Part shown: positions 26,019 to 33,802 of the stretch, piece after piece
How the letters are laid out: every line of letters begins with the position of its first letter
Numbering within the stretch: the first letter of the stretch is position 1
Notes under the pieces: generated by a model
The model's database searches: none
Told to the model about the DNA's origin: nothing
Seen by the model: the letters and a program-made list of their open reading frames with translations, nothing else
Made by a program: the position numbers and the translations under genes
Source: Candidatus Heimdallarchaeota archaeon
GTDB taxonomy: Archaea; Asgardarchaeota; Heimdallarchaeia; Hodarchaeales; Hodarchaeaceae
Reading direction: 5' to 3'
Assembly (NCBI GenBank): GCA_020353515.1
Contig: CP070695.1
Coordinates: 3,888,008-3,927,039 of the forward strand
DNA: 39,032 bases

Positions 26019-26873
26019 CTATAGAAATTTGATCCAGTTCCACAATTCATGGTTTAGATCAAAATTAAATCGTTTATACAATTTTATTGCCTCAGGGAAG
26101 ATGTATCCAGAATCAGCTAAAGCCATGGATTTCCCTTTATTTTGCATACTTTCTAGTAATTTATATTATAAAGCGGAACCAATTCCTTGCCTACGATAAC
26201 TTGGTAGTACTCCAGGTATTTCTATTACGCCCAAGGATGTGAACTCCATACATCCTATGATGGTATCATTCAGTTCTGCGACTATTGTTTCTTCAGCCCA
26301 GTCTGAATTATACCACATCAATATATCTTCTCTAGTCGGATGTTCCCCAAACACGTCAGGTCTACACAATCGAAATATTTCGATTAAATCTGTTATGTCA
26401 TTCTTTTTTATTGGTCCAATGACAATTTTTTTGTCTATCACAATGTTTGGAAGGGGTTTATTGAGATCTAAAGTTGCTAAAACACTATCACATTGAAAAA
26501 CCTTAGTTGTTGAAAAAATTTTGTCATAAAACAAAGGTTTATGTAGAAAACCAAGTTTTGGGAGAAGATTAATTGATTCAATATTATTGTAGTAGCTGAA
26601 AACAGAAGCATTCCTAACTTTTTGCCGTTGATAATACTTTAATACTGTTTTAAGAAGAAGTGTTCCTATTCCTACAGGTTTATCTTTGTGATACGATAAC
26701 CAAATATCATTCTTTGGTGACTCCAACCATGATTTTACTTCATTTGATATGATATTTTTGTATCCATATAGAATTCCATAATTTTTGATCCACTTAGAAA
26801 ATGATTTATTGTAGATATGGGAAACAGATTGGATATGATCTATATCTGCTTGAATGATATTTATGGATGACAA
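26019..26873 (-). pseudogene. Tandem GNAT acetyltransferase interrupted by one stop
   Basis: The frame from a TTG at 26873 contains two GNAT-like halves. The second shows VLPSYRRQGIGSAL, the acetyl-CoA site, and then meets TAA at 26166-26168. The same frame continues uninterrupted as YKLLESMQNKGKSMALADSG to a TAG at 26019-26021, exactly the helix and C-terminal strands a GNAT needs. One stop codon therefore splits a 284-residue gene. The first half also looks damaged: DKPVG runs directly into GIGTLLL, skipping the strand pair that normally lies between. The gene begins 18 bases after the HdrD-like stop and was probably its operon partner. Readthrough or a sequence error are alternatives. Confidence 0.75.
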
Positions 26874-26891
26874 TTCAATTCCAGGGAGCGG

Positions 26892-28433
26892 TCAAAGATA
26901 TATTGCTGATCCTACAACTTCAGCCACATCTTTAATCTGCAGTGGGATAGATTTCCTCCGAGATGTGATATGGAAATTCATTTGACATTGTGGACACGCT
27001 GTAGTTAAGCAATCCACATTGATTGGAACCACATCTTCTTTCAATCTTGTATGAGTAGAATCCATACTCACCTGATGATTAAATGTCCAAAGACCACCTC
27101 CTCCGCCACAACATCGTGATTTATCCCTGATAAAAGACATTTCAACAAGTTTTAAGTCAGGTATGGCTTTTAAAACATTCCGAGGAGCGTCAAAAACATT
27201 ACTATGTCTTCCTAGGGAACATGGGTCATGATAAGTCACTTTCAAGTCTAGTGCTCTTAGTTCTATTTCTCCCTTCTTTATTATTTTTTCAAGAAATTGA
27301 GTTGAATGAAATACCTTACAAGGTAATGAAACATCAAGAATCTCAGGATATAGCTTTATGAAGGTATTATAACATCCTGCACATGGTGTAATGACTGATT
27401 CAGCTTTCGTCGTTTCAATCCTTTTAATGAGCTCTTGTGCCACTTTTTTTGCCTCATCCCATAACCCTGAAGCAAGTAAAACGTACCCACAACATCCTTC
27501 GTTTTTCCCCAACGTTGTAAAATTTATTTTAGTATGGTTTAAGATGTTATAGAAAGTTTTGGCTGTATTTGGGGTTCTATTTGCCACTACACAACCAACA
27601 AAGTAGAGATGATCACTAGATAGTGGTAGTTTTATTGGTAAATCCTTCATCCATGCTAGTCGTCGCTTTACTGATACAGCACTAGGATCTCCATGATCCA
27701 AGATATTTTTAGCCGTTGTTTGGAAGACTTGTGGAATCATATTATTCTCAACGATATGTCGTCTCATTCGAACAATTGCCTCATGAAGATCCACTTTCTG
27801 AAAACATTCTCCAAAACAGCGCCCACACTTACTGCAAGTATATAAGACATCAATTACCTTTTTTGTCAGATTCAGTTCTCCTTTCATTACCCCCTTGATT
27901 AATAATCCTCTACCCCTCGCAGAATATGTTTCAATTCCCCTAAAGGAAGGTGTTACAGTGCAATAATCACTGCATATGAAGGATTGGAGACAAGTGTTTC
28001 CAAATTTTTGTTGAAACAGTGTTTGGATAGCTACTGCGAAATTTCGATACCCTCCATGACCAATGTGCCGAAGTTCAGACAGATATTCATCTAAATCTGA
28101 TTTTTCTTCCTTCTTGGTTACATTTCTATTGGGTACAGGAATTTTTATATCATCTAATAAAATTAAGGTATTGGGGCTTGCGAAATTTGAAGGAAGTTGC
28201 TCTCCTCTTCGAATTACTGTTACATTCTTTTTCATGACTGTTTCTAAAATTTTTTCTTTTTGACCTGATGAATATACTTTGACCACAATATCAGGCATTG
28301 GATAAGCCTGTTTCATGAAAATTTTTTCAAAGGAATAAACATAACGGTCTTCTAAGTCAGTTAGGACATGAATTTTTGGTGAAATCTGTTTTAACTGTTC
28401 AACAAGTGTATTCTCTGATACCATGTTAGACAA
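26892..28433 (-). CDS. HdrD/GlpC-like Fe-S oxidoreductase with truncated FAD-oxidase-like N-terminus
   Basis: The product has 513 residues from a TTG at 28433 (ATG at 28424 is an alternative). Residues 20-80 resemble the start of GlcD-type FAD oxidases (VLTDLEDRYVYS, PDIVVKVYSS, VTVIRRG), but the rest of that domain is absent. A two-cluster ferredoxin part follows: the first set is Cys148, Ser151, Cys154, Cys158, with Ser replacing the second Cys; the second set (200, 203, 206, 210) is complete. Two CCG domains follow, each with a CCG and a CxxC (EGCCG, CAGC; RCCGGGGG, CPQC), which in HdrB/HdrD bind unusual Fe-S clusters. Such proteins move electrons between EtfAB, quinones, thiols or lactate-type donors. 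It is divergent from the crotonase operon and likely serves acyl-CoA oxidation. Confidence 0.82.
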   Translation of the reverse strand: MSNMVSENTLVEQLKQISPKIHVLTDLEDRYVYSFEKIFMKQAYPMPDIVVKVYSSGQKEKILETVMKKNVTVIRRGEQLPSNFASPNTLILLDDIKIPVPNRNVTKKEEKSDLDEYLSELRHIGHGGYRNFAVAIQTLFQQKFGNTCLQSFICSDYCTVTPSFRGIETYSARGRGLLIKGVMKGELNLTKKVIDVLYTCSKCGRCFGECFQKVDLHEAIVRMRRHIVENNMIPQVFQTTAKNILDHGDPSAVSVKRRLAWMKDLPIKLPLSSDHLYFVGCVVANRTPNTAKTFYNILNHTKINFTTLGKNEGCCGYVLLASGLWDEAKKVAQELIKRIETTKAESVITPCAGCYNTFIKLYPEILDVSLPCKVFHSTQFLEKIIKKGEIELRALDLKVTYHDPCSLGRHSNVFDAPRNVLKAIPDLKLVEMSFIRDKSRCCGGGGGLWTFNHQVSMDSTHTRLKEDVVPINVDCLTTACPQCQMNFHITSRRKSIPLQIKDVAEVVGSAIYL

Positions 28434-28591
28434 GCTTGAGAGTAGAAGGTTTTTATTAATTTCCTGAATTCATAGTGAAAACCAGTGGATAACCATTGAT
28501 TTGTGAGTTGGATTGAAATTCTCATTGAATGTAAATTCTGAAGGGATTTCATCCTTTTTTACATCTGTGAAAGAATGGTACATAGAATAAT

Positions 28592-28597
28592 GGTGAT
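28592..28597 (+). promoter_or_regulatory. Ribosome binding site for the TTG start of the crotonase
   Basis: GGTGAT, extended to GGTGATGAT, lies just ahead of the TTG at 28604 and supports that start. The TTG-encoded protein MADELIQVEKK has the normal crotonase N-terminus. An AT-rich stretch upstream (about 28557-28563) could hold the promoter. Confidence 0.6.
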
Positions 28598-28603
28598 GAT
28601 ATA

Positions 28604-29371
28604 TTGGCAGATGAGTTAATTCAAGTTGAGAAAAAAAATGATATTGGAACAATACTATTTAATAACGGTGATTGGAATATTTTAAACATCGCAATGATGA
28701 AACAGATTAATGAAGCACTTGAAAGTTTTTTAACAGATCAATCTCTTAAAGCAGTCGTGATTGGCCATTCTGGAAGGTCATTTTCTGCAGGAGTCGATGT
28801 GGGTGAACATATGGGTGATATAGCTCCAAAAATGTTGAGGGAATTTCATGATATGTTCAAAAAGCTTAATCGATTCAACTGTCCAACAATTGCTAGTGTT
28901 AAGGGAGCTGCTCTCGGTGGGGGATGTGAAGTGGCAGTTTTCTGTGATATCGTCATTGCATCAGAGAAAGCTAAATTTGGACAACCTGAAATTAAAGTTG
29001 GAGTTTTTCCCCCTGTATCCGCATTAATATTCCCCTATCTCACGGGCCACAAGAAAGCATATGAACTTCTACTCCAAGGTGAAACAATCAATGCCAGCGA
29101 GGCTCATCGCATTGGTTTAGTCAATCATGTATTTCCAGTTGACTCGTACGAACAGGAATTTGATCAATTTCTTGAACGATTCAAAAAACTAAGTACAGTG
29201 GTGTTACAACATACTAAGAAGGCGATTCGTTTAGGATTTGCTGACGATTTCGATTCTCAGATTGATAAAATGGAAGATTACTACCTGAATGAACTCATGA
29301 AAACACATGATGCGAATGAGGGATTAAAGGCGTTCGTGGAAAAACGAGCTCCTGAATGGAAAAACCACTAG
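28604..29371 (+). CDS. Crotonase family, cyclohexa-1,5-dienecarbonyl-CoA hydratase-like
   Basis: The product has 255 residues. It keeps the oxyanion-hole segments FSAGVD and GAALGGG, and both crotonase glutamates in GGGCEVA and FGQPEI. Compared from memory with Thauera Dch, it shares the order NILNIAMM, a GVDVGEHM segment, VFPPVSALIFP, EAHRIGLVN and above all the C-terminal YLNELMKTHDANEGLKAF, which Dch also has almost unchanged. Dch adds water to the dienoyl-CoA made by benzoyl-CoA reductase. Generic enoyl-CoA hydratases have a different C-terminus. It is first in an operon with a Had-like dehydrogenase, thiolase and DUF35-SDR. The Dch-like call is an inference from remembered sequence; crotonase family membership is certain. 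Confidence 0.85.
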   Translation: MADELIQVEKKNDIGTILFNNGDWNILNIAMMKQINEALESFLTDQSLKAVVIGHSGRSFSAGVDVGEHMGDIAPKMLREFHDMFKKLNRFNCPTIASVKGAALGGGCEVAVFCDIVIASEKAKFGQPEIKVGVFPPVSALIFPYLTGHKKAYELLLQGETINASEAHRIGLVNHVFPVDSYEQEFDQFLERFKKLSTVVLQHTKKAIRLGFADDFDSQIDKMEDYYLNELMKTHDANEGLKAFVEKRAPEWKNH

Positions 29372-29527
29372 GAATATACAAAAATTTTGAGACATGAGAG
29401 ATATTAGTGCGCATGGAGGAGTCTAAAAATCGATTCTAGTTAAAAATCTTTGTGTTTTTAAAGAAGCTTATTCTTGTCGCAAGAATTAAAAATCAGACTC
29501 AAATGCACAACAAATTAAGGGATAAAC

Positions 29528-30574
29528 ATGAAAGCGGCTGTTTTTGAAAAAGTTAAAACCCCGATGAAAATTGATGAAAATTATCCTACTCCTGAAATTT
29601 CTGGGAAATCAGGAAAAGTGATATTGAATATTGAAGCATGTGGTGTTTGTCATACAGATTTAGGCTTTCTGGACCATGGTGTTCCAACAGGAAAAGCTCC
29701 ACCATTGATTTTAGGACATGAAATGTCTGGAAAAGTAGCAGAAATGAGTGATGATGTTACTCAATTCAAAAAGGGTGACCATGTTCTTGTTCCTGCAGTG
29801 ATATCCTGTGGGAACTGTTATTATTGCAGAATTGGACGTGAGAATATTTGTTCAAATCAGACGTTCTTTGGGAGTAATGTAGATGGAGGTTTTGCAGAAC
29901 AGATAATGGTTCCAGCCAAAGATATTTTTCATCTTCCTTCGGAAATTCCGATAGAAGAAGGGTGCATCATTTCAGATGCAGTTTCAACCCCTTATCATGC
30001 TGTCAAGAATCGTGGACAGGTACGACCAGGAGATTGGGCTGTTGTGATTGGATGTGGAGGAATCGGGTTAAATGTTGTACAAAATATTAAAGCAGCTGGT
30101 GGATTACCCATTGCTCTTGATATCATTCCCAAGAAATTAGAAGTTGCGAAACAACTTGGAGCTGTCGAAACAATCTTAACAAAAGACTTAGACAAAAAAG
30201 CTATTGTCGGCGCAATAAGAAAAATTACAGGAGGAGGAGCAGATGTTGCTTTTGAAGCAATAGGACACCCTGTAACTTTTGCTCAAGCTTTTGACAGTCT
30301 TAGAAAGGGAGGAAGATTGGTTGCAGTTGGATATTCTCCTAAACGTTGGGATGGTTTTAATGTTGGTCGTGTCATGTTTTACGAAATGGAATTAATCGGG
30401 AGTTTAGGATGTCGGACGGTAGATTATCCACGGATAATTGAATTAGTTAAGAATAAGACATTAGTTGTCGAACCTCTAGTGACAGGAAAATATCCGCTTT
30501 CTGAAATCAATGAAGCATTTGATGTAATGCGACTAGGAGAAGGGATTCGTACGATTATATTATGCCAAAAGTAG
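29528..30574 (+). CDS. Zinc alcohol dehydrogenase, 6-hydroxycyclohexene-carbonyl-CoA dehydrogenase-like
   Basis: The product has 348 residues. It is a medium-chain dehydrogenase: catalytic zinc site ACGVCHTDLG (Cys41) and GHEMSG (His64, Glu65), structural zinc Cys94, 97, 100 and 108, and the coenzyme motif VIGCGGIG followed by ALDIIPKK, whose Asp favours NAD. Segments VPAVISCGNC, DAVSTPYHAV and LIGSLGCRTVDYPRIIELV resemble those of Had (6-hydroxycyclohex-1-ene-1-carbonyl-CoA dehydrogenase), which acts after Dch in anaerobic benzoate degradation. Other alcohol dehydrogenases share parts of these, so the substrate is inferred mainly from the neighbouring Dch-like gene. There is a 156-base gap upstream with a TATA-like AATTAAAAATC, and 15 bases separate it from the thiolase start I favour. 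Confidence 0.82.
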   Translation: MKAAVFEKVKTPMKIDENYPTPEISGKSGKVILNIEACGVCHTDLGFLDHGVPTGKAPPLILGHEMSGKVAEMSDDVTQFKKGDHVLVPAVISCGNCYYCRIGRENICSNQTFFGSNVDGGFAEQIMVPAKDIFHLPSEIPIEEGCIISDAVSTPYHAVKNRGQVRPGDWAVVIGCGGIGLNVVQNIKAAGGLPIALDIIPKKLEVAKQLGAVETILTKDLDKKAIVGAIRKITGGGADVAFEAIGHPVTFAQAFDSLRKGGRLVAVGYSPKRWDGFNVGRVMFYEMELIGSLGCRTVDYPRIIELVKNKTLVVEPLVTGKYPLSEINEAFDVMRLGEGIRTIILCQK

Positions 30575-30588
30575 GGATTGAACTAAAA

Positions 30589-31731
30589 ATGAAAGTTGGT
30601 ATTGTAGGTATAGGTCACAGTAGATTCGGTCGTCGTGACGATGTGACTGTTCAAGAGCTAGCGTTTGAGCCCTTTGTAGAAGCATTAAATGATGCTGGGA
30701 TCGCTCGCAAAGATATTGGAGCTACAATCATCGGAGCAAGTCCTGTATATATGACACAAAGAAGCATTGCTGGACCTATTACAGAATATCTCGGATTAAA
30801 TCCCCAACCAGTTTGGCTTACTGAAGCAGCTTGTAGCAGTTCTGCAGTAGCTTTACGAACAGCATATGCCTTAATTTCCGCAGGTATGCATGAAATCGTT
30901 TTGGTGTTGGGTGTTCAGAAGATGTTAGAAAATCCTACATCAGAAGTCCTGAAAATAATGGGACGGAGTGGAGACGTACAGTGGGAAGCTCCCTACGGGA
31001 CCACTTTTGCGAATTATTACGCTATGTATGCAAACTCTCATATGGCGAAGTATGGCACAACATCAGAACAGATGGCGGCTGTGGCTGTAAAAAACCATTA
31101 TTATGGGGCAATGAACCCGTTAGCAATGTTTCAAAAGGAGATTACAATCGAAAGAGCATTAGAATCAAGAATCATTGCCTCTCCGTTACGTCTTTTTGAT
31201 TGCTGTGCAAATGCTGATGGTTCTGCTGCACTTATTGTAACAAACGAAGAAAAAGCCAAACAACTCTCGGATACACCAATTTGGATTTCTGGTCTTGGTG
31301 CCGCTACTGCTCCTTTTTCATTGTTGACTCGTCCAGAACTAGCTACTTTATCTAGTGCGGTGGAAGCCTCAAATATAGCATATAATCAAGCTAAAATTCA
31401 GGCTCAGGATATAGATGTTGCTGAAGTCCATGATTGCTTTACAATTGCAGAAATCATGGCTTATGAGGATTTGGGATTTGCAGAGCGAGGAAAAGGAGGA
31501 GAATTTGTTGAAGAAGCCTATATAGGTGGGAAAGTTCCTATAAATGTCGATGGTGGACTGAAAGCAAAAGGACATCCTGTTGGAGCCACTGGGTGCTCAC
31601 AGGTTGTTGGGATTGTCAAGCAACTTCGTGAAGAAGCAGGAAAGAGTCAGGTCGATGGCGCAGAGATTGGATTGACACATAATGTCGGTGGACACGGGCA
31701 ATATTGTGTGGTTCATATTTTTTCACGGTGA
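30589..31731 (+). CDS. SCP2-type thiolase (DUF35-associated)
   Basis: From the ATG at 30589 the product has 380 residues and starts MKVGIVGIGHSRFGR, as in the family. The ATG at 30562 inside the upstream gene would add nine. The catalytic Cys lies in EAACSSSAVALR, with HDCFTIAE and GGLKAKGHPVGATGCSQ giving the His residues. This subfamily, which includes SCP2-type thiolases, archaeal acetoacetyl-CoA thiolases and BbsB, usually works in a complex with a DUF35 zinc-ribbon protein. Here the next gene supplies a DUF35 domain 11 bases later. The likely reaction is thiolytic cleavage of a 3-ketoacyl-CoA; some relatives act as retro-aldolases (Ltp2). Confidence 0.87.
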   Translation: MKVGIVGIGHSRFGRRDDVTVQELAFEPFVEALNDAGIARKDIGATIIGASPVYMTQRSIAGPITEYLGLNPQPVWLTEAACSSSAVALRTAYALISAGMHEIVLVLGVQKMLENPTSEVLKIMGRSGDVQWEAPYGTTFANYYAMYANSHMAKYGTTSEQMAAVAVKNHYYGAMNPLAMFQKEITIERALESRIIASPLRLFDCCANADGSAALIVTNEEKAKQLSDTPIWISGLGAATAPFSLLTRPELATLSSAVEASNIAYNQAKIQAQDIDVAEVHDCFTIAEIMAYEDLGFAERGKGGEFVEEAYIGGKVPINVDGGLKAKGHPVGATGCSQVVGIVKQLREEAGKSQVDGAEIGLTHNVGGHGQYCVVHIFSR

Positions 31732-31742
31732 GGTGAATAACG

Positions 31743-32954
31743 ATGAAACAATTTGGGTATAAAGACTATATTTCTCAATCAAAGATTGGTGCGCGCTTTT
31801 TGGAAGCTTTAAGAGAAGGAAAGTTGGAAGGAACCAAATGTACCCAATGTTCAACAATGTATTATCCTCCTAGAGCCAATTGCAAAGAATGTCTTACCGA
31901 TGAATTTATTGAACCTGCAGAATTCTCTGGAGAAGGGAAAATCTTATCATTTTCTGAAGTTCATGTTCCTCCCGCTGGTTTTGAGCGTTTTGCTCCATAT
32001 ACCGTTGCTGTAGTTGACCTAAAAGAAGGTGGGAGAGCAGTAGCTTGGGTAGATGACGTTACAGAGCCACTTGAGATTGGTGAAGATGTAATAATCAAAC
32101 CAGAGGTTGTTGAGGGTGACAGGGTGACTTATCGTGTTCTAAGAGGGAAAGAAATTACAGTTTCTGCTCAGGAGATTGTTGTGTCGAAAGAATTTAGAAA
32201 AAAATCACAAAGACTGCTGGACAAAGTTGCTATTGTTACAGGAGCAGGAAAGGGAATAGGTAGAGAAATTGCTTTAGAGTATGCAAGAGAAGGAGCCAAG
32301 GTAGTTGTTGCTGCGAGGACACAATCAGATATTGATTCACTTGTAGAAGAGATTTCAGAATTAGGAGGTGAAGCACTTGCGATCTCCTGCGATGTTTCTA
32401 ATCCTGATGATGTACATCGTTTAGTAGAGGGAGCCATAAACAAGTTTCAAAGTATAGATATACTAGTAAACAATGCAGGTATCTCTCGAAGTGCTCTAAT
32501 ATCAAAAATGTCCGATGACCTCTGGAATTCAGTTATTAACATCAATTTAACGGGTACATTCAACTGTGTTCGTGCTATATCTTCTCATTTTATGGAAAAA
32601 AGGCCTCTTGGTGGAAAAATCATCAATTTTACTTCGACTGCTGCAAAATATGGCAACATAGGCCAAGCTGCATATGCTGCATCTAAATGGGGGATTATTG
32701 CTTTCTCAAAAACTGCAGCACGAGAATTAGCTCGTTATAAAGTTAACGTAAATTGTATTATGCCAGGATACATTGAAACAGCAATGACCGCAGATACTCC
32801 TTCTGTTTATAAGGAACAAACAATTGCTCAAATCCCACAAATGCGGATTGGATATCCAGACGATGTTGCAAAAGTGGCAGTCTTCCTAGCATCGGAAGAT
32901 TCTGATTACATGACTGGGGGAGTTGTTCAAGTCGATGGTGGCCTACGAATGTGA
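31743..32954 (+). CDS. DUF35 zinc-ribbon/OB-fold fused to short-chain dehydrogenase
   Basis: The product has 403 residues in two domains. Residues 1-140 form DUF35: CTQC and CKEC zinc ribbon near 34-53 and an OB-fold with ILSFSEVHVPP, FAPYTVAVVDL. Residues 155-403 form a classical SDR: VTGAGKGIG coenzyme motif, NNAG, catalytic Ser in STAAKYG, YAASK (Tyr/Lys), then a C-terminal VDGG. DUF35 proteins bind thiolases, and SDRs interconvert hydroxy- and ketoacyl-CoA. Joining them would pass a ketoacyl-CoA straight to the thiolase encoded next door. In the toluene bbs operon the same functions (BbsA, BbsB, BbsCD) are separate proteins. Translation may be coupled to the thiolase, as only 11 bases separate the genes. 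Confidence 0.9.
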   Translation: MKQFGYKDYISQSKIGARFLEALREGKLEGTKCTQCSTMYYPPRANCKECLTDEFIEPAEFSGEGKILSFSEVHVPPAGFERFAPYTVAVVDLKEGGRAVAWVDDVTEPLEIGEDVIIKPEVVEGDRVTYRVLRGKEITVSAQEIVVSKEFRKKSQRLLDKVAIVTGAGKGIGREIALEYAREGAKVVVAARTQSDIDSLVEEISELGGEALAISCDVSNPDDVHRLVEGAINKFQSIDILVNNAGISRSALISKMSDDLWNSVININLTGTFNCVRAISSHFMEKRPLGGKIINFTSTAAKYGNIGQAAYAASKWGIIAFSKTAARELARYKVNVNCIMPGYIETAMTADTPSVYKEQTIAQIPQMRIGYPDDVAKVAVFLASEDSDYMTGGVVQVDGGLRM

Positions 32955-33034
32955 GTGTTCCCTGCCCTAAGAATCCATATTTATTTTATATCTCTGTTTA
33001 TCGTGTCAGTCAACTATTCAGAAGAAAAAGGCGA

Positions 33035-33169
33035 CTATCCCCGCATAGTGAGGATTGGACACTTCTGTGGATCATCCAAGTCTAAACACGGCTTTTGCAT
33101 GCCTTTATAAAACTTCTGACCAAGTTCTTTGCACATCTGGTTTTTATCATCAAAGTGTGGGCAAACCAT
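33035..33169 (-). CDS. 44-residue Cys-rich protein
   Basis: The frame begins with an ATG at 33169, preceded by a strong ribosome binding site GGAGATGAT (33173-33181) on the same strand. The 44 residues read MVCPHFDDKNQMCKEL, then KPCLDLDDPQKCPIL. The four Cys (3, 13, 28, 37) and His5 could bind zinc or an Fe-S cluster. No family is recognised. It is oriented against the SDR operon and stands alone. The ribosome binding site and regular Cys spacing support a real gene. Confidence 0.6.
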   Translation of the reverse strand: MVCPHFDDKNQMCKELGQKFYKGMQKPCLDLDDPQKCPILTMRG

Positions 33170-33297
33170 GGCATCATCTCCAATAATTTTAGTTTTTTAC
33201 TTTTGTATTATAGTAATAAACACTTCTTTACTTTATATTTATTAACCATTGCTAATGTTTGGTAGTATATTGAGAAATTGATAAAAAAAATGCTGTT

Positions 33298-33779
33298 TTG
33301 AAAAGTGAAAGGTGTTCTCACTTGTGTAAGTGGTGTCTTAAACATGGTGCTGGTGGGAAATGGTATCTAAATGCCTAGAACTATTTAACAGAGACATCTA
33401 AGGGTTATAATGATTCTCGTGAATATTAAGAAGTTCTTTGGGGAAATCTTGAACGAATTTATTTAGGGAAAACCTTCGGGATGTCTATAAACAACGTGAT
33501 TTCGTATCGACTTAAGATCCCGATAATTGGACGTATTATCAAAAGGATAATGAACAAAAAAATCGAAAAAGAAAAGAATCCCAACCCTCAAATTGCAGAA
33601 GGACATTTTGGTCAGGTTATTCCCTTAGAAGAAGCCAAGATTATTGTCTCCGATCTGGCTGATGTTAACGCCAAAGTAATTGTCCTTGTCGATATATGCA
33701 CCGTGGGATTAAAGTTGATACTTGTTTGGGGTTCAACGCTCTTGCAGAAGTGTTTCCCAAGCTTCCTCTTCTCAGTTTC
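33298..33779 (+). pseudogene. Decayed Cys-rich gene with two in-frame stops and a frameshift
   Basis: One frame gives KSERCSHLCKWCLKHGAGG, then TAG (33376-33378), NYLTETSKGYNDSREY, TAA (33427-33429), EVLWGNLERIYLGK and a continuing helix-rich part through 33680. At about 33690 the sense passes to another frame, which reads RYMHRGIKVDTCLGFNALAE. The fragments read as one protein with a CxxC/His-rich start and a later Cys-containing block, so two stops and one frameshift have broken it. The family is not recognised; the Cys blocks suggest Fe-S or zinc. Its end runs into the 3' end of the convergent aminotransferase. The intact-looking frame from 33481 is only a piece of this gene. Confidence 0.6.
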
Positions 33780-33802
33780 ACCATTTCGTGGATTCATTTT
33801 TC

